A stretch of 64,000 nt of DNA from the NCBI GenBank assembly GCA_024102975.1, contig JAGFJD010000031.1, positions 31,071 to 95,070 on the forward strand. The letters run 5' to 3'. Below, piece by piece: positions 1 to 8,302 of the stretch (positions are counted from its first letter, which is position 1; each line of letters starts with the position of its first letter). Origin of the DNA: Phaeodactylibacter sp. (GTDB taxonomy: Bacteria; Bacteroidota; Bacteroidia; Chitinophagales; Saprospiraceae). Both the position numbers and the translations under genes were made by a program. The notes beneath the pieces were generated by a model. The model was not told where the DNA came from, searched no databases, and worked only from the letters and a program-made list of their open reading frames with translations.

Positions 1-69
1 GGAAGGCCCTCCCTGGCAGGCGGCCAGCGAAAGCGCCAGCACGGCGAAAAATAAATTTAGCGTTCTCAT
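1..69 (-). CDS. Lipoprotein N-terminus, cut by window edge
   Basis: Only the first 23 codons are present, starting at the ATG whose complement ends at 69. They read as a lipoprotein signal peptide: charged start (MRTLN), hydrophobic stretch and a lipobox ending LAAC at residue 18. The mature protein lies outside the window, so its function cannot be stated. It diverges from the copper ATPase across about 150 bp. Confidence 0.6.
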   Translation of the reverse strand, partial: MRTLNLFFAVLALSLAACQGGPS

Positions 70-219
70 TTCTGATCTGATGTTTTATTTAAAATGTTAT
101 TAAAATTGTATGATCAGCGTAAATGCGTTTGTTTTGCGCACAAGCGCTGCGTACTTAGTAAAAAAGCGAATGCCAACGCTTGTTCATTAGAATAGCCGAT
201 AAAGATACTTGAAAAAATT

Positions 220-2337
220 ATGGCCGAAGAAATTATAGAACTTAAGGTAGATGGCATGACGTGCAACAACTGTGCCGCCAGCCTGAACCGGTTTCTGGAA
301 AGGAAGGGTGTTGAAGACGTGTATGTCAATTTTCAGACCAGGGAAGTGCGCTACCGGCAGGGAAATGCAAAAATAAGCCTGGATGAGGTGAAAAAAGGAA
401 TCCACAAACTGGGCTACAGCGTTGTGGAGGAGGGCAGGAAAGGCGCTGGGCCCTGGTGGTCCCTGGAGCGCAAATTGCTTATCAGCGCAGTTTTTACCCT
501 GCCCTTGTTGCTGCACCACCTGCTGATGATGGGCGGCATACATTTGCCGCTGCTGGACAATTTCTGGTGGCAACTGGCTTTCTGCCTCCCTCCATTCGCG
601 ATCGGCTTTACCCACTTCGGGCGCAGCGCCCTGAGTTCCCTCCGGGGCGGCGTGCCGAATATGGACGTGCTCATTTTCGTAGGCGGCACGGCGGCCTTCG
701 TATACAGCCTCATCGGCACCCTGATGTGGGAAGCCAACTACATTTTTTATGAAACCAGCGCCACCATCTTCACGCTGGTGCTGGTGGGCAACTGGCTGGA
801 AAAGCGGGCGGTAGAACAAACCACGACAGCTATCGGCGAACTGGCGAAGCTGCAGGTGAAGGAGGCCCGCCGGGTGATGCCTTCGGGGGTGGTCGTCACC
901 CTGGACCCGAAAGAGGTTCAGGTGGGAGATATCCTGCAGGTGAACGAAGGCGACCAGGTGCCGCTCGACGGCCTCATCAGCCGGGGAGAGGCATCCATTG
1001 ACGAGTCCATGCTCACCGGAGAAAGCATCCCGGTGGAGAAAAGCGCCGGGAGCCGCGTCATCGGCTCCTCCCTGGTCCTGAGCGGCAACTTCCGGATGGA
1101 GGTCACCGCTACCGGAAGAGATACCGTCCTGAGCCAGATGATCGATCTGGTCAAGACCGCCCAGCAGGACAAGCCGGATATCCAGCGGCTGGCGGACAGG
1201 ATCAGCGCGATCTTCGTGCCTGCCGTGCTGGGCATCGCCCTGCTTACGTTGCTCATCGGCCATTTCGGGTTCGGCCTGCCCTTTCAGAAAGCCCTCATGA
1301 ACGCCATCGCCGTCCTGGTGATCTCCTGCCCCTGCGCGATGGGCCTGGCCACGCCTACGGCCGTTATGGTAGGCGTAGGCAGGCTGGCCCGCAACGGCAT
1401 CCTGGTGAAAGGAGGGCAGACCCTGGAAACTTTTACCCGCATCCGCAATGTCGTATTCGACAAAACGGGTACTCTTACCAGCGGGCAGTTCAAAATAAAG
1501 AACATTACCTGCCACCGCGGGAGCGAACAACGCGCCAACGCTATCATTTACAAACTGGAACAGCATTCTTCCCACCCTATTGCCCGCTCCCTGGTCCAGG
1601 AACTGGGGCGGCGATTGAATGGGGTAGAGGTGGAACTGGCCCAGGTGGAAGAACAAAAAGGCATAGGAATAGCCGCCCGCGACAAAGCCGGCAACGCGTA
1701 CCGCATCGGTTCCGGGCGCATCCTCCGCCATCCTCCGGCCGACGAAGGGCAGTGCCTCTACCTCACCGAAAACGGCGAACTGCTGGCGACCATCGAGATT
1801 GCCGATGAACTGAAACCGGAAGCCCGCAGCGCCATTGACTTTCTCCGGTCGCAGGGCATACAGCCTGCTATCCTTTCCGGCGACCGCCGCGCCAGGACGG
1901 AAGAAGTGGCGGCGGAGCTCGGCATCAGCCGGGTCTTCGCCGAGCAACTGCCCGAACAAAAGCTGCAGGTCGTCGGGCGCCTGTCCGCCGAAGCGCCTAC
2001 CGCTATGATCGGCGACGGCATCAACGACGCGCCCGCCCTGGCCAAAGCTACCGTCGGCGTCTCCCTGAGCAACGCCTCCCAGGCAGCCATCCAATCGGCC
2101 CAGATCGTCCTGCTCAACGGCAGGCTGGAGCACCTGAAAAAAGCCTGGAACATCAGCCGGCACACGGTTCTGACCATCCGGCAAAACCTGTTCTGGGCTT
2201 TTGCTTACAACATAGTCGCTATCCCCATTGCGGCAATGGGCTTCCTCAATCCCATGTGGGGAGCGCTCTTCATGGCGTTTTCCGACGTGGTAGTCATCGG
2301 CAACTCCATCCGGCTGAAATATAAAAAGGTAGATTAG
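220..2337 (+). CDS. copA: Copper-translocating P1B-type ATPase
   Basis: This is an inner-membrane pump that exports Cu(I) using ATP. The 705-residue protein starts with one heavy-metal-associated domain, whose metal-binding pair is GMTCNNC (Cys15 and Cys18). Membrane helices, the actuator loop motif LTGES, the transmembrane CPC metal motif (370-372), the phosphorylated DKTGT (Asp414), an SHP motif and the hinge GDGIND (598-603) follow in order. Length is normal for a one-HMA CopA. The CPC motif indicates Cu/Ag rather than Zn/Cd. No copper regulator or chaperone is next to it. The nearest upstream gene is a divergent lipoprotein. Confidence 0.95.
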   Translation: MAEEIIELKVDGMTCNNCAASLNRFLERKGVEDVYVNFQTREVRYRQGNAKISLDEVKKGIHKLGYSVVEEGRKGAGPWWSLERKLLISAVFTLPLLLHHLLMMGGIHLPLLDNFWWQLAFCLPPFAIGFTHFGRSALSSLRGGVPNMDVLIFVGGTAAFVYSLIGTLMWEANYIFYETSATIFTLVLVGNWLEKRAVEQTTTAIGELAKLQVKEARRVMPSGVVVTLDPKEVQVGDILQVNEGDQVPLDGLISRGEASIDESMLTGESIPVEKSAGSRVIGSSLVLSGNFRMEVTATGRDTVLSQMIDLVKTAQQDKPDIQRLADRISAIFVPAVLGIALLTLLIGHFGFGLPFQKALMNAIAVLVISCPCAMGLATPTAVMVGVGRLARNGILVKGGQTLETFTRIRNVVFDKTGTLTSGQFKIKNITCHRGSEQRANAIIYKLEQHSSHPIARSLVQELGRRLNGVEVELAQVEEQKGIGIAARDKAGNAYRIGSGRILRHPPADEGQCLYLTENGELLATIEIADELKPEARSAIDFLRSQGIQPAILSGDRRARTEEVAAELGISRVFAEQLPEQKLQVVGRLSAEAPTAMIGDGINDAPALAKATVGVSLSNASQAAIQSAQIVLLNGRLEHLKKAWNISRHTVLTIRQNLFWAFAYNIVAIPIAAMGFLNPMWGALFMAFSDVVVIGNSIRLKYKKVD

Positions 2338-2432
2338 CCTAAGTATTTACAGGCAAATGCTAAACACCTTTAGGTGCCCCGGTGTTATGACACCCGGCAA
2401 ACGGTTTTTGCCGATCCAAATGAAAAGGCATC

Positions 2433-3368
2433 ATGAAGAACATCATCCCGGCGTTCCTTTTTGTACTCACCCTTCTGGCGGCTTCCTGTGAAGAGGCATT
2501 TATCCCCGATGGCGCCGACGCGGCGCCCCAGATCGTGGTGGAAGGCTATATCGAAGGCGGCCAGCGGCCCGGCCCGCCTTTTGTGATCCTCACCCGCAGC
2601 GTTCCCTTTTTCAGCGAGTTTAGCGCCGAGGACCTGGAAAACACTTTTGTCCGCAACGCGATAGTCCGCGTGTCGGATGGAGAGAAAACGGCGGTGCTGG
2701 ACGAAGTGTGCCTCGATGAGTTGTCGGAGCAGGAAAAACGGCTGGCCAGCGCCCTTTTTGGTTTTAACCCGGACAGCCTGGGTTTCAACTTTTGCGTTTA
2801 CGTCGACCTCGGGTTTTCCCTGCGCGGCGAAGAAGGCAAAACCTATACCCTGGAGGTAGAGGCGGAGGGCCAGAGCCTGCGGGCGGTAACCACCATTCCC
2901 CGCCATGCCCCTCTGGACAAGCTGGAGTTCCGGGAACCGCCGGGCGACCCGAACGACACTCTGGCTCAGCTGCTCTGCACCCTGTCCGACCCGGCCGGAG
3001 AAACCAATTTCTACCGGTATCAGGTGGCTATCAACAACAGCGGGTACATCAGCCCGATCGCTTCGGTCTTCGACGACCGCCTGACGGATGGCCAGGAGGT
3101 CGAATTCCCCTTGTTCAAACCCGAACCCCGGGGCGCGCAGGACTTCGACCTGGAAACCCTCGGCCTGTATAAGGTCGGAGACACCGTCACCATCAAATGG
3201 ATCACCCTGGACGAGGCGCATTACAACTTCTGGAATACCCTGGAGTTCAACGCCGCCAACCAGGGGCCCTTTTCCAGCTATACCCTCATCGATTCCAACA
3301 TCGAAGGCGGCCTGGGCATCTGGGGAGGGCTGTCGGCATCCTATTACGACCTTCGGGTGGAGAAGTAA
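2433..3368 (+). CDS. DUF4249 family lipoprotein
   Basis: The 311-residue protein has a lipobox-type signal (LLAASC, Cys about residue 19) and then the pattern of Bacteroidota DUF4249 proteins: an early VVEGYIEGG segment followed by beta-rich domains. In this phylum DUF4249 genes usually sit beside TonB-dependent receptors, but no receptor is adjacent here, so this is an orphan copy. The molecular function is unknown; outer-membrane localisation is inferred from the lipobox. The 95 bp upstream holds short hairpins (CACCTTTAGGTG and a GGTGT/ACACC pair) that could end copA transcription. Confidence 0.8.
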   Translation: MKNIIPAFLFVLTLLAASCEEAFIPDGADAAPQIVVEGYIEGGQRPGPPFVILTRSVPFFSEFSAEDLENTFVRNAIVRVSDGEKTAVLDEVCLDELSEQEKRLASALFGFNPDSLGFNFCVYVDLGFSLRGEEGKTYTLEVEAEGQSLRAVTTIPRHAPLDKLEFREPPGDPNDTLAQLLCTLSDPAGETNFYRYQVAINNSGYISPIASVFDDRLTDGQEVEFPLFKPEPRGAQDFDLETLGLYKVGDTVTIKWITLDEAHYNFWNTLEFNAANQGPFSSYTLIDSNIEGGLGIWGGLSASYYDLRVEK

Positions 3369-3407
3369 GCCAGGGGCGGAAGGGAGGAAGGAATCAACAA
3401 AATCCCT

Positions 3408-3415
3408 ACCTTTGT
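3408..3415 (+). promoter_or_regulatory. Bacteroidota -7 box
   Basis: TACCTTTG is an exact match to the TAnnTTTG -7 box of Bacteroidota housekeeping promoters, 15 bp before the proposed start of the next gene. No clear TTTG is seen at the -33 position, so only half the promoter is supported. Confidence 0.4.
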
Positions 3416-3430
3416 CAAAATTCTTTCGAT

Positions 3431-4135
3431 TTGGAGATCAGCCAACATCATAAGACGGCATTGCTCTTCGGCGCTACCGGGCTGGTGGGCAGCCAGTGCC
3501 TGCGTCAGCTCCTGGAGCATCCGGCTTACCGCCAGGTCGTCACCTTCGGCCGCCGGCCACTGGATGTGGAACACCCCCGGTTGAAGCACCATACCATTGA
3601 TTTCGGCCGCCTCGGCGATTACGCCGGCCTGCTGCGCGGCCACGACCTTTATTCCTGCCTGGGCACTACCATGGCCCGGGCCGGCAGCCGCGAAGCATTC
3701 TACCGCGTAGATTATACCTATGCTTACGAACCGGCGCGCCTGGCGGCCGCCAACGGCGTCAATCAGCTGCTTCTGGTTTCTTCGGTTGGCGCCGATCCGG
3801 AATCCTTGTTTTTCTACCCCCGCGTGAAAGGCGAACTGGAAGTGGCGGTGAAAAAACTGCCTTTCTGGGCAGTGCACATTTTTCAGCCTTCTTTCCTGGT
3901 CGGAGACCGCAGCGAAACCCGCCTGGGCGAACAGCTGGCGGGCCGGCTCACCCTCGGGCTGGACCGGCTGACCGGCGGGGCCCTGCTGGGCAAGTTCCGG
4001 CCGGTGGAAGCAGAACAGGTCGCCCGGGCTATGATCCATGCTGCCCAGGGGCTGGAAAAAGGCGTTCATGTCTATCCTTCCGGCCAAATCCACGAATTGG
4101 CCGGGGAAGGCAACCAGCAAGTCACAAAAACTTAA
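3431..4135 (+). CDS. NAD(P)-binding Rossmann oxidoreductase (HTATIP2/SDR-like)
   Basis: An atypical short-chain dehydrogenase-like protein with the glycine motif GATGLVG near the N-terminus, then VVTFGRRPL and a YRVDYTY segment. It resembles the NAD(P)H-binding family related to HTATIP2/YwnB. The open frame extends upstream into the DUF4249 gene, but homology-like sequence begins only near 3450, so a TTG start at 3431 (234 residues) just after the TACCTTTG box is chosen; this start is uncertain. The substrate is not deducible. It ends 49 bp before gldC. Confidence 0.7.
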   Translation: MEISQHHKTALLFGATGLVGSQCLRQLLEHPAYRQVVTFGRRPLDVEHPRLKHHTIDFGRLGDYAGLLRGHDLYSCLGTTMARAGSREAFYRVDYTYAYEPARLAAANGVNQLLLVSSVGADPESLFFYPRVKGELEVAVKKLPFWAVHIFQPSFLVGDRSETRLGEQLAGRLTLGLDRLTGGALLGKFRPVEAEQVARAMIHAAQGLEKGVHVYPSGQIHELAGEGNQQVTKT

Positions 4136-4184
4136 ACCGGGTGTCATTTCGCCGGATGAGCGGCATCCGCCAAATATTTTAAAT

Positions 4185-4538
4185 ATGAGCACAGAAGTAA
4201 GCAAAAGTTCAGATATAAGAGTTACCGTCGGCCTCAACCAGGAGAATATCCCGGTGAAGATCAGCTGGGAAGCCGAAGACAACCCCAACGGCAAGGGCGC
4301 GCAGGAGGTCAAGGCTATCCTGATCTCCCTGTTCGACCGGGAAACCAAAGACACCCTCAAGATCGATCTCTGGACCCAGGATATGCAGGTCATCGAAATG
4401 GACCGTTTCATCTTTCAAACCCTGCGGGCGATTGCCGATACCTACCACCGCGCCACCCAGAATACCGAACTGGCCAACGAAATGCAGCGGTTCGTTACCT
4501 ATTTTGGCGAGAAGACCGAGATTATCCCCAAACAATAA
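4185..4538 (+). CDS. gldC: Gliding motility protein GldC
   Basis: A 117-residue protein matching GldC across its length (for example VKISWEAED, IDLWTQDMQV and FIFQTLRAIADTYHRAT). GldC is found almost only in Bacteroidota and is linked to the gliding/T9SS apparatus, although in Flavobacterium it modulates rather than drives gliding. The ATG at 4185 is preferred over longer in-frame starts that overlap the upstream gene, because family similarity starts at MSTEVSKSSDIRV. It supports the phylum assignment and fits the T9SS cargo genes elsewhere in the window. Confidence 0.88.
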   Translation: MSTEVSKSSDIRVTVGLNQENIPVKISWEAEDNPNGKGAQEVKAILISLFDRETKDTLKIDLWTQDMQVIEMDRFIFQTLRAIADTYHRATQNTELANEMQRFVTYFGEKTEIIPKQ

Positions 4539-4547
4539 CTGCCCGGA

Positions 4548-4579
4548 TTTGATATTCTTGGCAAAAAGATTTACTTTTG
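4548..4579 (+). promoter_or_regulatory. Promoter of the SRP RNA gene
   Basis: TTTG at 4548-4551, a 20-nt spacer, then TACTTTTG at 4572-4579 is a full match to the Bacteroidota sigma-ABfr promoter (TTTG/TAnnTTTG). The expected transcription start falls within a few bases of 4585, where the RNA's terminal helix begins. Confidence 0.75.
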
Positions 4580-4584
4580 CCGCC

Positions 4585-4676
4585 GGTGAGCGCACACGAC
4601 CAGCTCCCGCTGAACCCCCCCAGGCCGGAAACGGAGCAAGGGTAGGCAGGTCGAGCGGTGCGATGTGTCGCTCACC
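4585..4676 (+). ncRNA. ffs: Signal recognition particle RNA, small bacterial type (4.5S)
   Basis: The conserved SRP apical domain is visible: CCAGGCCGGAAACGGAGCAA (4620-4639), carrying the GGAA tetraloop side and the GAGCA internal loop that Ffh binds. The ends pair: GGTGAGCG (4585-4592) with CGCTCACC (4669-4676), continuing with ACAC/GTGT. About 92 nt fits the short bacterial SRP RNA. Ffh and this RNA target nascent membrane proteins to SecYEG. The exact ends are inferred from helix closure and the promoter just upstream. Confidence 0.88.
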
Positions 4677-4679
4677 TCA

Positions 4680-4703
4680 TTTTTCTGCCCTGCAGAAAAA
4701 AAA
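4680..4703 (+). terminator. Hairpin after ffs
   Basis: TTTTTCTGC and GCAGAAAAA form a 9-bp stem with a 3-nt loop directly after the SRP RNA. There is no long U-run after it, so it may define the RNA 3' end or serve as a processing boundary rather than a classic intrinsic terminator. Confidence 0.45.
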
Positions 4704-4778
4704 TTAACCCCACTGAGAACTTTCCTGTTCAAAAATTCGGCATTAGAGCCTGATATTCGTAACTTTACGGAAAATAGA

Positions 4779-5447
4779 ATGAAATTTTTTATCGATACCG
4801 CTAGCCTGGAGCAAATCAAAGAAGCCAATAGCCTGGGAATACTGGACGGCGTGACGACAAACCCCTCCCTGATGGCCAAAGAGGGTATTTCCGGCGAAAA
4901 GAATATCCTGAAACACTATGAGACTATCGCAGAGATAGTTGACGGCGATGTGAGCGCCGAAGTGATCGCTACCGATTTCGATGGTATCATCGAAGAAGGG
5001 AAGAGGCTGGCTTCGATCGCCCCCAATATCGTCGTGAAAGTCCCCATGATCAAGGAAGGCGTAAAAGCCCTTAGTTATTTCCGCGATCAGGGCATCCGTA
5101 CGAACTGCACCCTCGTGTTTTCCGCGGGGCAGGGAATACTGGCGGCCAAAGCGGGTGCCACCTACGTTTCGCCCTTCCTCGGGCGTCTCGATGACATCAA
5201 CTGGAACGGAATGCAGCTTATCGAAGAACTGGCCGAGATATACTCCATCCAGGGTTTCGAGACGGAAATCCTGGCCGCTTCGATCCGCAGCAGCCTGCAC
5301 ATCGTAGATGCTGCCCGCGCCGGCGCCGACGTGGTGACCTGCCCGCTGGATCCGATCCTCGGCCTTCTGAAACATCCGCTGACCGATATCGGTTTGGAAA
5401 AATTCCTGGCGGACTACAAGAAGGCCAACGAATTAGTGACTCAATAG
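4779..5447 (+). CDS. tal: Transaldolase, FSA/TalC-like short family
   Basis: The 222-residue protein is the short transaldolase type of the non-oxidative pentose phosphate pathway, moving a dihydroxyacetone unit between sugar phosphates. Visible motifs are MKFFIDTA at the start, DGVTTNPSL, and NIVVKVPM with the Schiff-base lysine at residue 87. ATG 4779 is chosen over upstream in-frame codons because the family begins exactly with MKFFIDT. It could work as a true transaldolase or a fructose-6-phosphate aldolase; the two are not separable by eye. A strong terminator follows. Confidence 0.9.
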   Translation: MKFFIDTASLEQIKEANSLGILDGVTTNPSLMAKEGISGEKNILKHYETIAEIVDGDVSAEVIATDFDGIIEEGKRLASIAPNIVVKVPMIKEGVKALSYFRDQGIRTNCTLVFSAGQGILAAKAGATYVSPFLGRLDDINWNGMQLIEELAEIYSIQGFETEILAASIRSSLHIVDAARAGADVVTCPLDPILGLLKHPLTDIGLEKFLADYKKANELVTQ

Positions 5448-5473
5448 AGGCTATCAAATACATACCAATTTAG

Positions 5474-5510
5474 AAAAGGAATGAGCTGTGCTTGTTCCTT
5501 TTTTTGTTTT
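5474..5510 (+). terminator. Intrinsic terminator after transaldolase
   Basis: AAAAGGAA (5474-5481) pairs with TTCCTTTT (5495-5502) around a 13-nt loop, and the T-rich tract runs on to 5510. It lies about 27 bp after the transaldolase stop. Confidence 0.7.
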
Positions 5511-5554
5511 CTTAAACCGATGGCCAGCTTGCGGGAGCAAAAGGGCCATCGCTT

Positions 5555-6439
5555 TTAGAAAAGAGGGGAACTGCTGATTTGGGACAGGACGTCCTGGATC
5601 AGGTTGTCCACCGCCTGATATGGATTTTTGCTGAAAGTCCCGTTTGGCCGGTTGGCGATAATGACGTTGGTAGAAAGCGCGCGGTGGCCTAAAAGGCGCG
5701 ACAGGCCGTAAATGGCAGAAGTTTCCATTTCGAAATTGGTGATGGGATAATCGCGGAACCTGAACCGGGCCAGGGAATCGAAAAACCGCACATCAAACCG
5801 GGCTTTTGCCCGCAGTTCCCGGCCCTGAGGAGCATAAAAACCAGGGCTGGTAATGGTGATGCCCTGGAACTTGTCCCGGCCCAGGGCCTTCAGGAGAACC
5901 GGGCTTCCTTCGCAGGCGTAAAAGGGAATGCGCCCGGAATGTTCCATAAAAGCCTTCAGCTCGTCCTCCAGTTCGGCTTCCCCCAGGTTAGGTTGGTATT
6001 CGTAAAAGTTGATCAGGTTGTCCAGGCCAAGGCCATACGCGCCGGCGACGAAAGCATCGACAGGTATTTCGGGGCGCAGTGAGCCGGACGTGCCAATGCG
6101 CACGATGTTGAAAGAAGCAAGTTCTGATTTGGGCGCCCTGTTTTCAAAGTCTATATTAGCCAGAGCATCCAGTTCATTGATGGCGATGTCGATATTGTCC
6201 GGCCCGATACCGGTGGAGATCACGGTCAGCCGCTTTTGGCCAAGCCTTCCGGTGTGGGTGACGAATTCGCGCTTTTCTTTTTTGACTTCGACCTCATCGA
6301 AGTATCTGGAAACCATAGGCACCCTGCCGGGATCTCCCACGGTGATGATATTGGGGGCAATGTCCTCTGGATGAAGGTTGAGGTGGTAAACGCTGCCGTC
6401 GGGATTCAGGACGAGTTCGGATTCGGCGATTCTGGGCAT
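5555..6439 (-). CDS. Nucleoside phosphorylase (uridine phosphorylase-like)
   Basis: A 294-residue member of the PNP/UDP phosphorylase family, which splits nucleosides with phosphate into base and ribose-1-phosphate for salvage. Key pieces are the phosphate-binding GDPGRV, the STGIGPDN segment, RIGTSGS and the purine/pyrimidine-site FEMETSAIYGL. The FEMETSA form and the overall arrangement favour uridine phosphorylase or a related enzyme, but base specificity is not certain. It is divergent from the ArsC-like gene, sharing a 74-bp AT-rich promoter region. Confidence 0.85.
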   Translation of the reverse strand: MPRIAESELVLNPDGSVYHLNLHPEDIAPNIITVGDPGRVPMVSRYFDEVEVKKEKREFVTHTGRLGQKRLTVISTGIGPDNIDIAINELDALANIDFENRAPKSELASFNIVRIGTSGSLRPEIPVDAFVAGAYGLGLDNLINFYEYQPNLGEAELEDELKAFMEHSGRIPFYACEGSPVLLKALGRDKFQGITITSPGFYAPQGRELRAKARFDVRFFDSLARFRFRDYPITNFEMETSAIYGLSRLLGHRALSTNVIIANRPNGTFSKNPYQAVDNLIQDVLSQISSSPLF

Positions 6440-6513
6440 TTTCTGAATTTTTACTTTTCTCTGGTAAAGGCTGTAAATTAATACTTTATTTTCAGGCCCG
6501 AAAAAAGAAACTT

Positions 6514-6861
6514 ATGCGAAAGATTTATCATTTGTCGTCCTGCAATACCTGCCGGCGCGTCATCGGAGAACTGGGAGGGGGAGAAGGCTTTGAACTCCAG
6601 GATATTAAATCTGAGAAGATCACTCCCGCGCAGCTCGACGAGATGAAGGCCCTGGCCGGCAGCTACGAATCCCTTTTCAGCCGCCGGGCACGGAAATACC
6701 GCTCGATGGGCCTGCACGAGCAGGGCCTGACGGAGCAGGATTACCGCCGGCTCATCCTCGAAGAATACACTTTCCTGAACCGCCCGGTGGTGGTCATCGA
6801 CGGGGAAATATTTACCGGCAGCTCCAAAAAGGTGGTTGCCGAAGCGAAAAGCAAATTGTAA
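6514..6861 (+). CDS. ArsC/Spx-family thioredoxin-fold protein
   Basis: A 115-residue protein of the arsenate reductase (ArsC)-like family. It has SSCNTCRR near the N-terminus (Cys10 and Cys13) and the conserved ending FLNRPVVVIDGEIFTGSS. The family includes true arsenate reductases and regulators such as Spx/MgsR; no arsenic genes are nearby, so arsenate reduction is not supported by context. Its stop codon is followed directly by the hemF ATG, so the two are translationally coupled. Confidence 0.78.
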   Translation: MRKIYHLSSCNTCRRVIGELGGGEGFELQDIKSEKITPAQLDEMKALAGSYESLFSRRARKYRSMGLHEQGLTEQDYRRLILEEYTFLNRPVVVIDGEIFTGSSKKVVAEAKSKL

Positions 6862-7785
6862 ATGCCTGATAAAGAAGAAATCATCTCTTATTTCCAGGAG
6901 TTGCAGGACGGCATCTGCGCCCGGCTTGAGGCTGTCGACGGGCAGGGGCGTTTCCGGGAAGACCGCTGGCAGCGGCCGGAAGGCGGCGGCGGGCGCACCC
7001 GCATCATCCAGGGCCGCCACATCGCCAAAGGGGGCGTCAACTTTTCCGCCGTCCACGGGCCTATGCCAGGAAGGATCAGCCGGGCGCTTGGCCTGGCGCC
7101 GGGCCGTTTCCTGGCCACCGGCGTCAGCATCGTGCTGCACCCGTTAAACCCTATGGTGCCCATCATCCATATGAATGTGCGCTATTTCGAAGTGCAGCCC
7201 GCCGGAAAGCCGGAAACGGACAACATCTGGTGGTTTGGCGGCGGCATCGACCTGACGCCCCATTACATCGATGGGGCCGACGCCCGCTTCTTCCATCAGG
7301 AGCTTAAAAAAGTATGCGACGCGCACCACCCGGATTATTATCCCCGGTTCAAACAGTGGGCGGACGATTATTTCTACCTCCGGCACCGCGAAGAAACCCG
7401 GGGCGTCGGGGGCATCTTTTTTGACCGCCTTGGTGGAGAAGATGGTTTTAGCAAAGAAGAGCGTTTCGCTTTTGTCCGGGAGGTCGGCGAGGCTTTCGCG
7501 CCACTGTACGCCCATTTACTGGAAAAACACAAAGACGAGCCTTTCGGCGAACGGGAACTGGCCTGGCAAAACCTGCGGCGCGGCCGGTATGTGGAGTTCA
7601 ACCTGGTGTGGGATAAAGGCACCAGGTTCGGGCTGGATACCGACGGGCGGACCGAGTCCATCCTGATGAGCCTGCCCCCGGTAGCCAACTGGGAATACGA
7701 TCACCGCCCGGAAGAGGGCTCTCCGGAAGCCCGGACGCTGGCTCTGCTCAAAAAAGGCATCGGTTGGGTCAGTCACAAAGGATAG
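6862..7785 (+). CDS. hemF: Oxygen-dependent coproporphyrinogen III oxidase
   Basis: The 307-residue enzyme converts coproporphyrinogen III to protoporphyrinogen IX with O2, a late haem step. Signature stretches include GGGRTRIIQGRHIAKGGVNF, VSIVLHPLNPMVPIIHMNVR, WWFGGGIDLTPHYI and the C-terminal YVEFNLVWDKGTRFGLDTDG. Length is typical. It begins right after the ArsC-like stop codon. Its last 17 bp overlap the end of a convergent lipoprotein gene. Use of HemF implies growth with oxygen. Confidence 0.95.
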   Translation: MPDKEEIISYFQELQDGICARLEAVDGQGRFREDRWQRPEGGGGRTRIIQGRHIAKGGVNFSAVHGPMPGRISRALGLAPGRFLATGVSIVLHPLNPMVPIIHMNVRYFEVQPAGKPETDNIWWFGGGIDLTPHYIDGADARFFHQELKKVCDAHHPDYYPRFKQWADDYFYLRHREETRGVGGIFFDRLGGEDGFSKEERFAFVREVGEAFAPLYAHLLEKHKDEPFGERELAWQNLRRGRYVEFNLVWDKGTRFGLDTDGRTESILMSLPPVANWEYDHRPEEGSPEARTLALLKKGIGWVSHKG

Positions 7786-8269
7786 TGATCACCTCGGTCT
7801 GTATCGTGTTGCTCATATTGCCCGCCCGGTCCTGAATCTGTATCTGGTAGGATATTTCATTGGTCGGGATGTCGGGGTTGGGCTCGCAGGAGTTGGGGTT
7901 GTCCGGGTAAATACAGCAAATCCCAAAGGGCCTGTTGGGTAACCGAATGGTGATTTCTCCCGAGATGCCGTTGCCGATTCCCTGATCCGGAATGATGGGC
8001 AGTTTTTTGATGTCGGTAAAGCCGTCCCGGCTGTCTGTCAGAAATACATCGAAGGCTTCGCCGTCAGTTCCAAGGTCGCCGTCGCCGTCCGTAAAGCTGA
8101 ACGTGATCTCCAGCGTGTCGGGAAGGTTGCCGGCGTTGCCCTGGTGGATGGTATTCTGGTCGACGCCGACATAGGCGATCTCCGGCGTGTTGGGATAATT
8201 GGGCGGCTGTACGCAACTGTTCACCAGAAACGCCAGGCAGAGGCTAAGGAAATAGTATATCGTTTTCAT
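7769..8269 (-). CDS. Conserved lipoprotein, function unknown
   Basis: A 166-residue protein with a signal peptide and lipobox (LVNSC) followed by a single beta-sandwich-like domain containing acidic, calcium-loop-like FTDGDGDLGTDG and four cysteines near CCIYPDNPNSC that may form disulphides. It resembles small Bacteroidota lipoproteins of unknown role. Its 3' end overlaps hemF by 17 bp, convergent. It diverges from the LuxE-like gene, with only 33 bp between start codons. Confidence 0.7.
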   Translation of the reverse strand: MKTIYYFLSLCLAFLVNSCVQPPNYPNTPEIAYVGVDQNTIHQGNAGNLPDTLEITFSFTDGDGDLGTDGEAFDVFLTDSRDGFTDIKKLPIIPDQGIGNGISGEITIRLPNRPFGICCIYPDNPNSCEPNPDIPTNEISYQIQIQDRAGNMSNTIQTEVITILCD

Positions 8270-8302
8270 AACTTCAATTTAATTATTGATTACATACCAT
8301 AA

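Noticed and set aside
187..2184. 665-residue minus-strand frame opposite copA
   Set aside because: It is a shadow of a highly supported gene in high-GC DNA, with low-complexity composition and no domain.
6514..6861. Arsenic resistance locus
   Set aside because: The ArsC-like protein is coupled to hemF and no arsenite pump or regulator is adjacent; the ArsR-family gene at 26197 is far away and lacks the metal-site cysteines.
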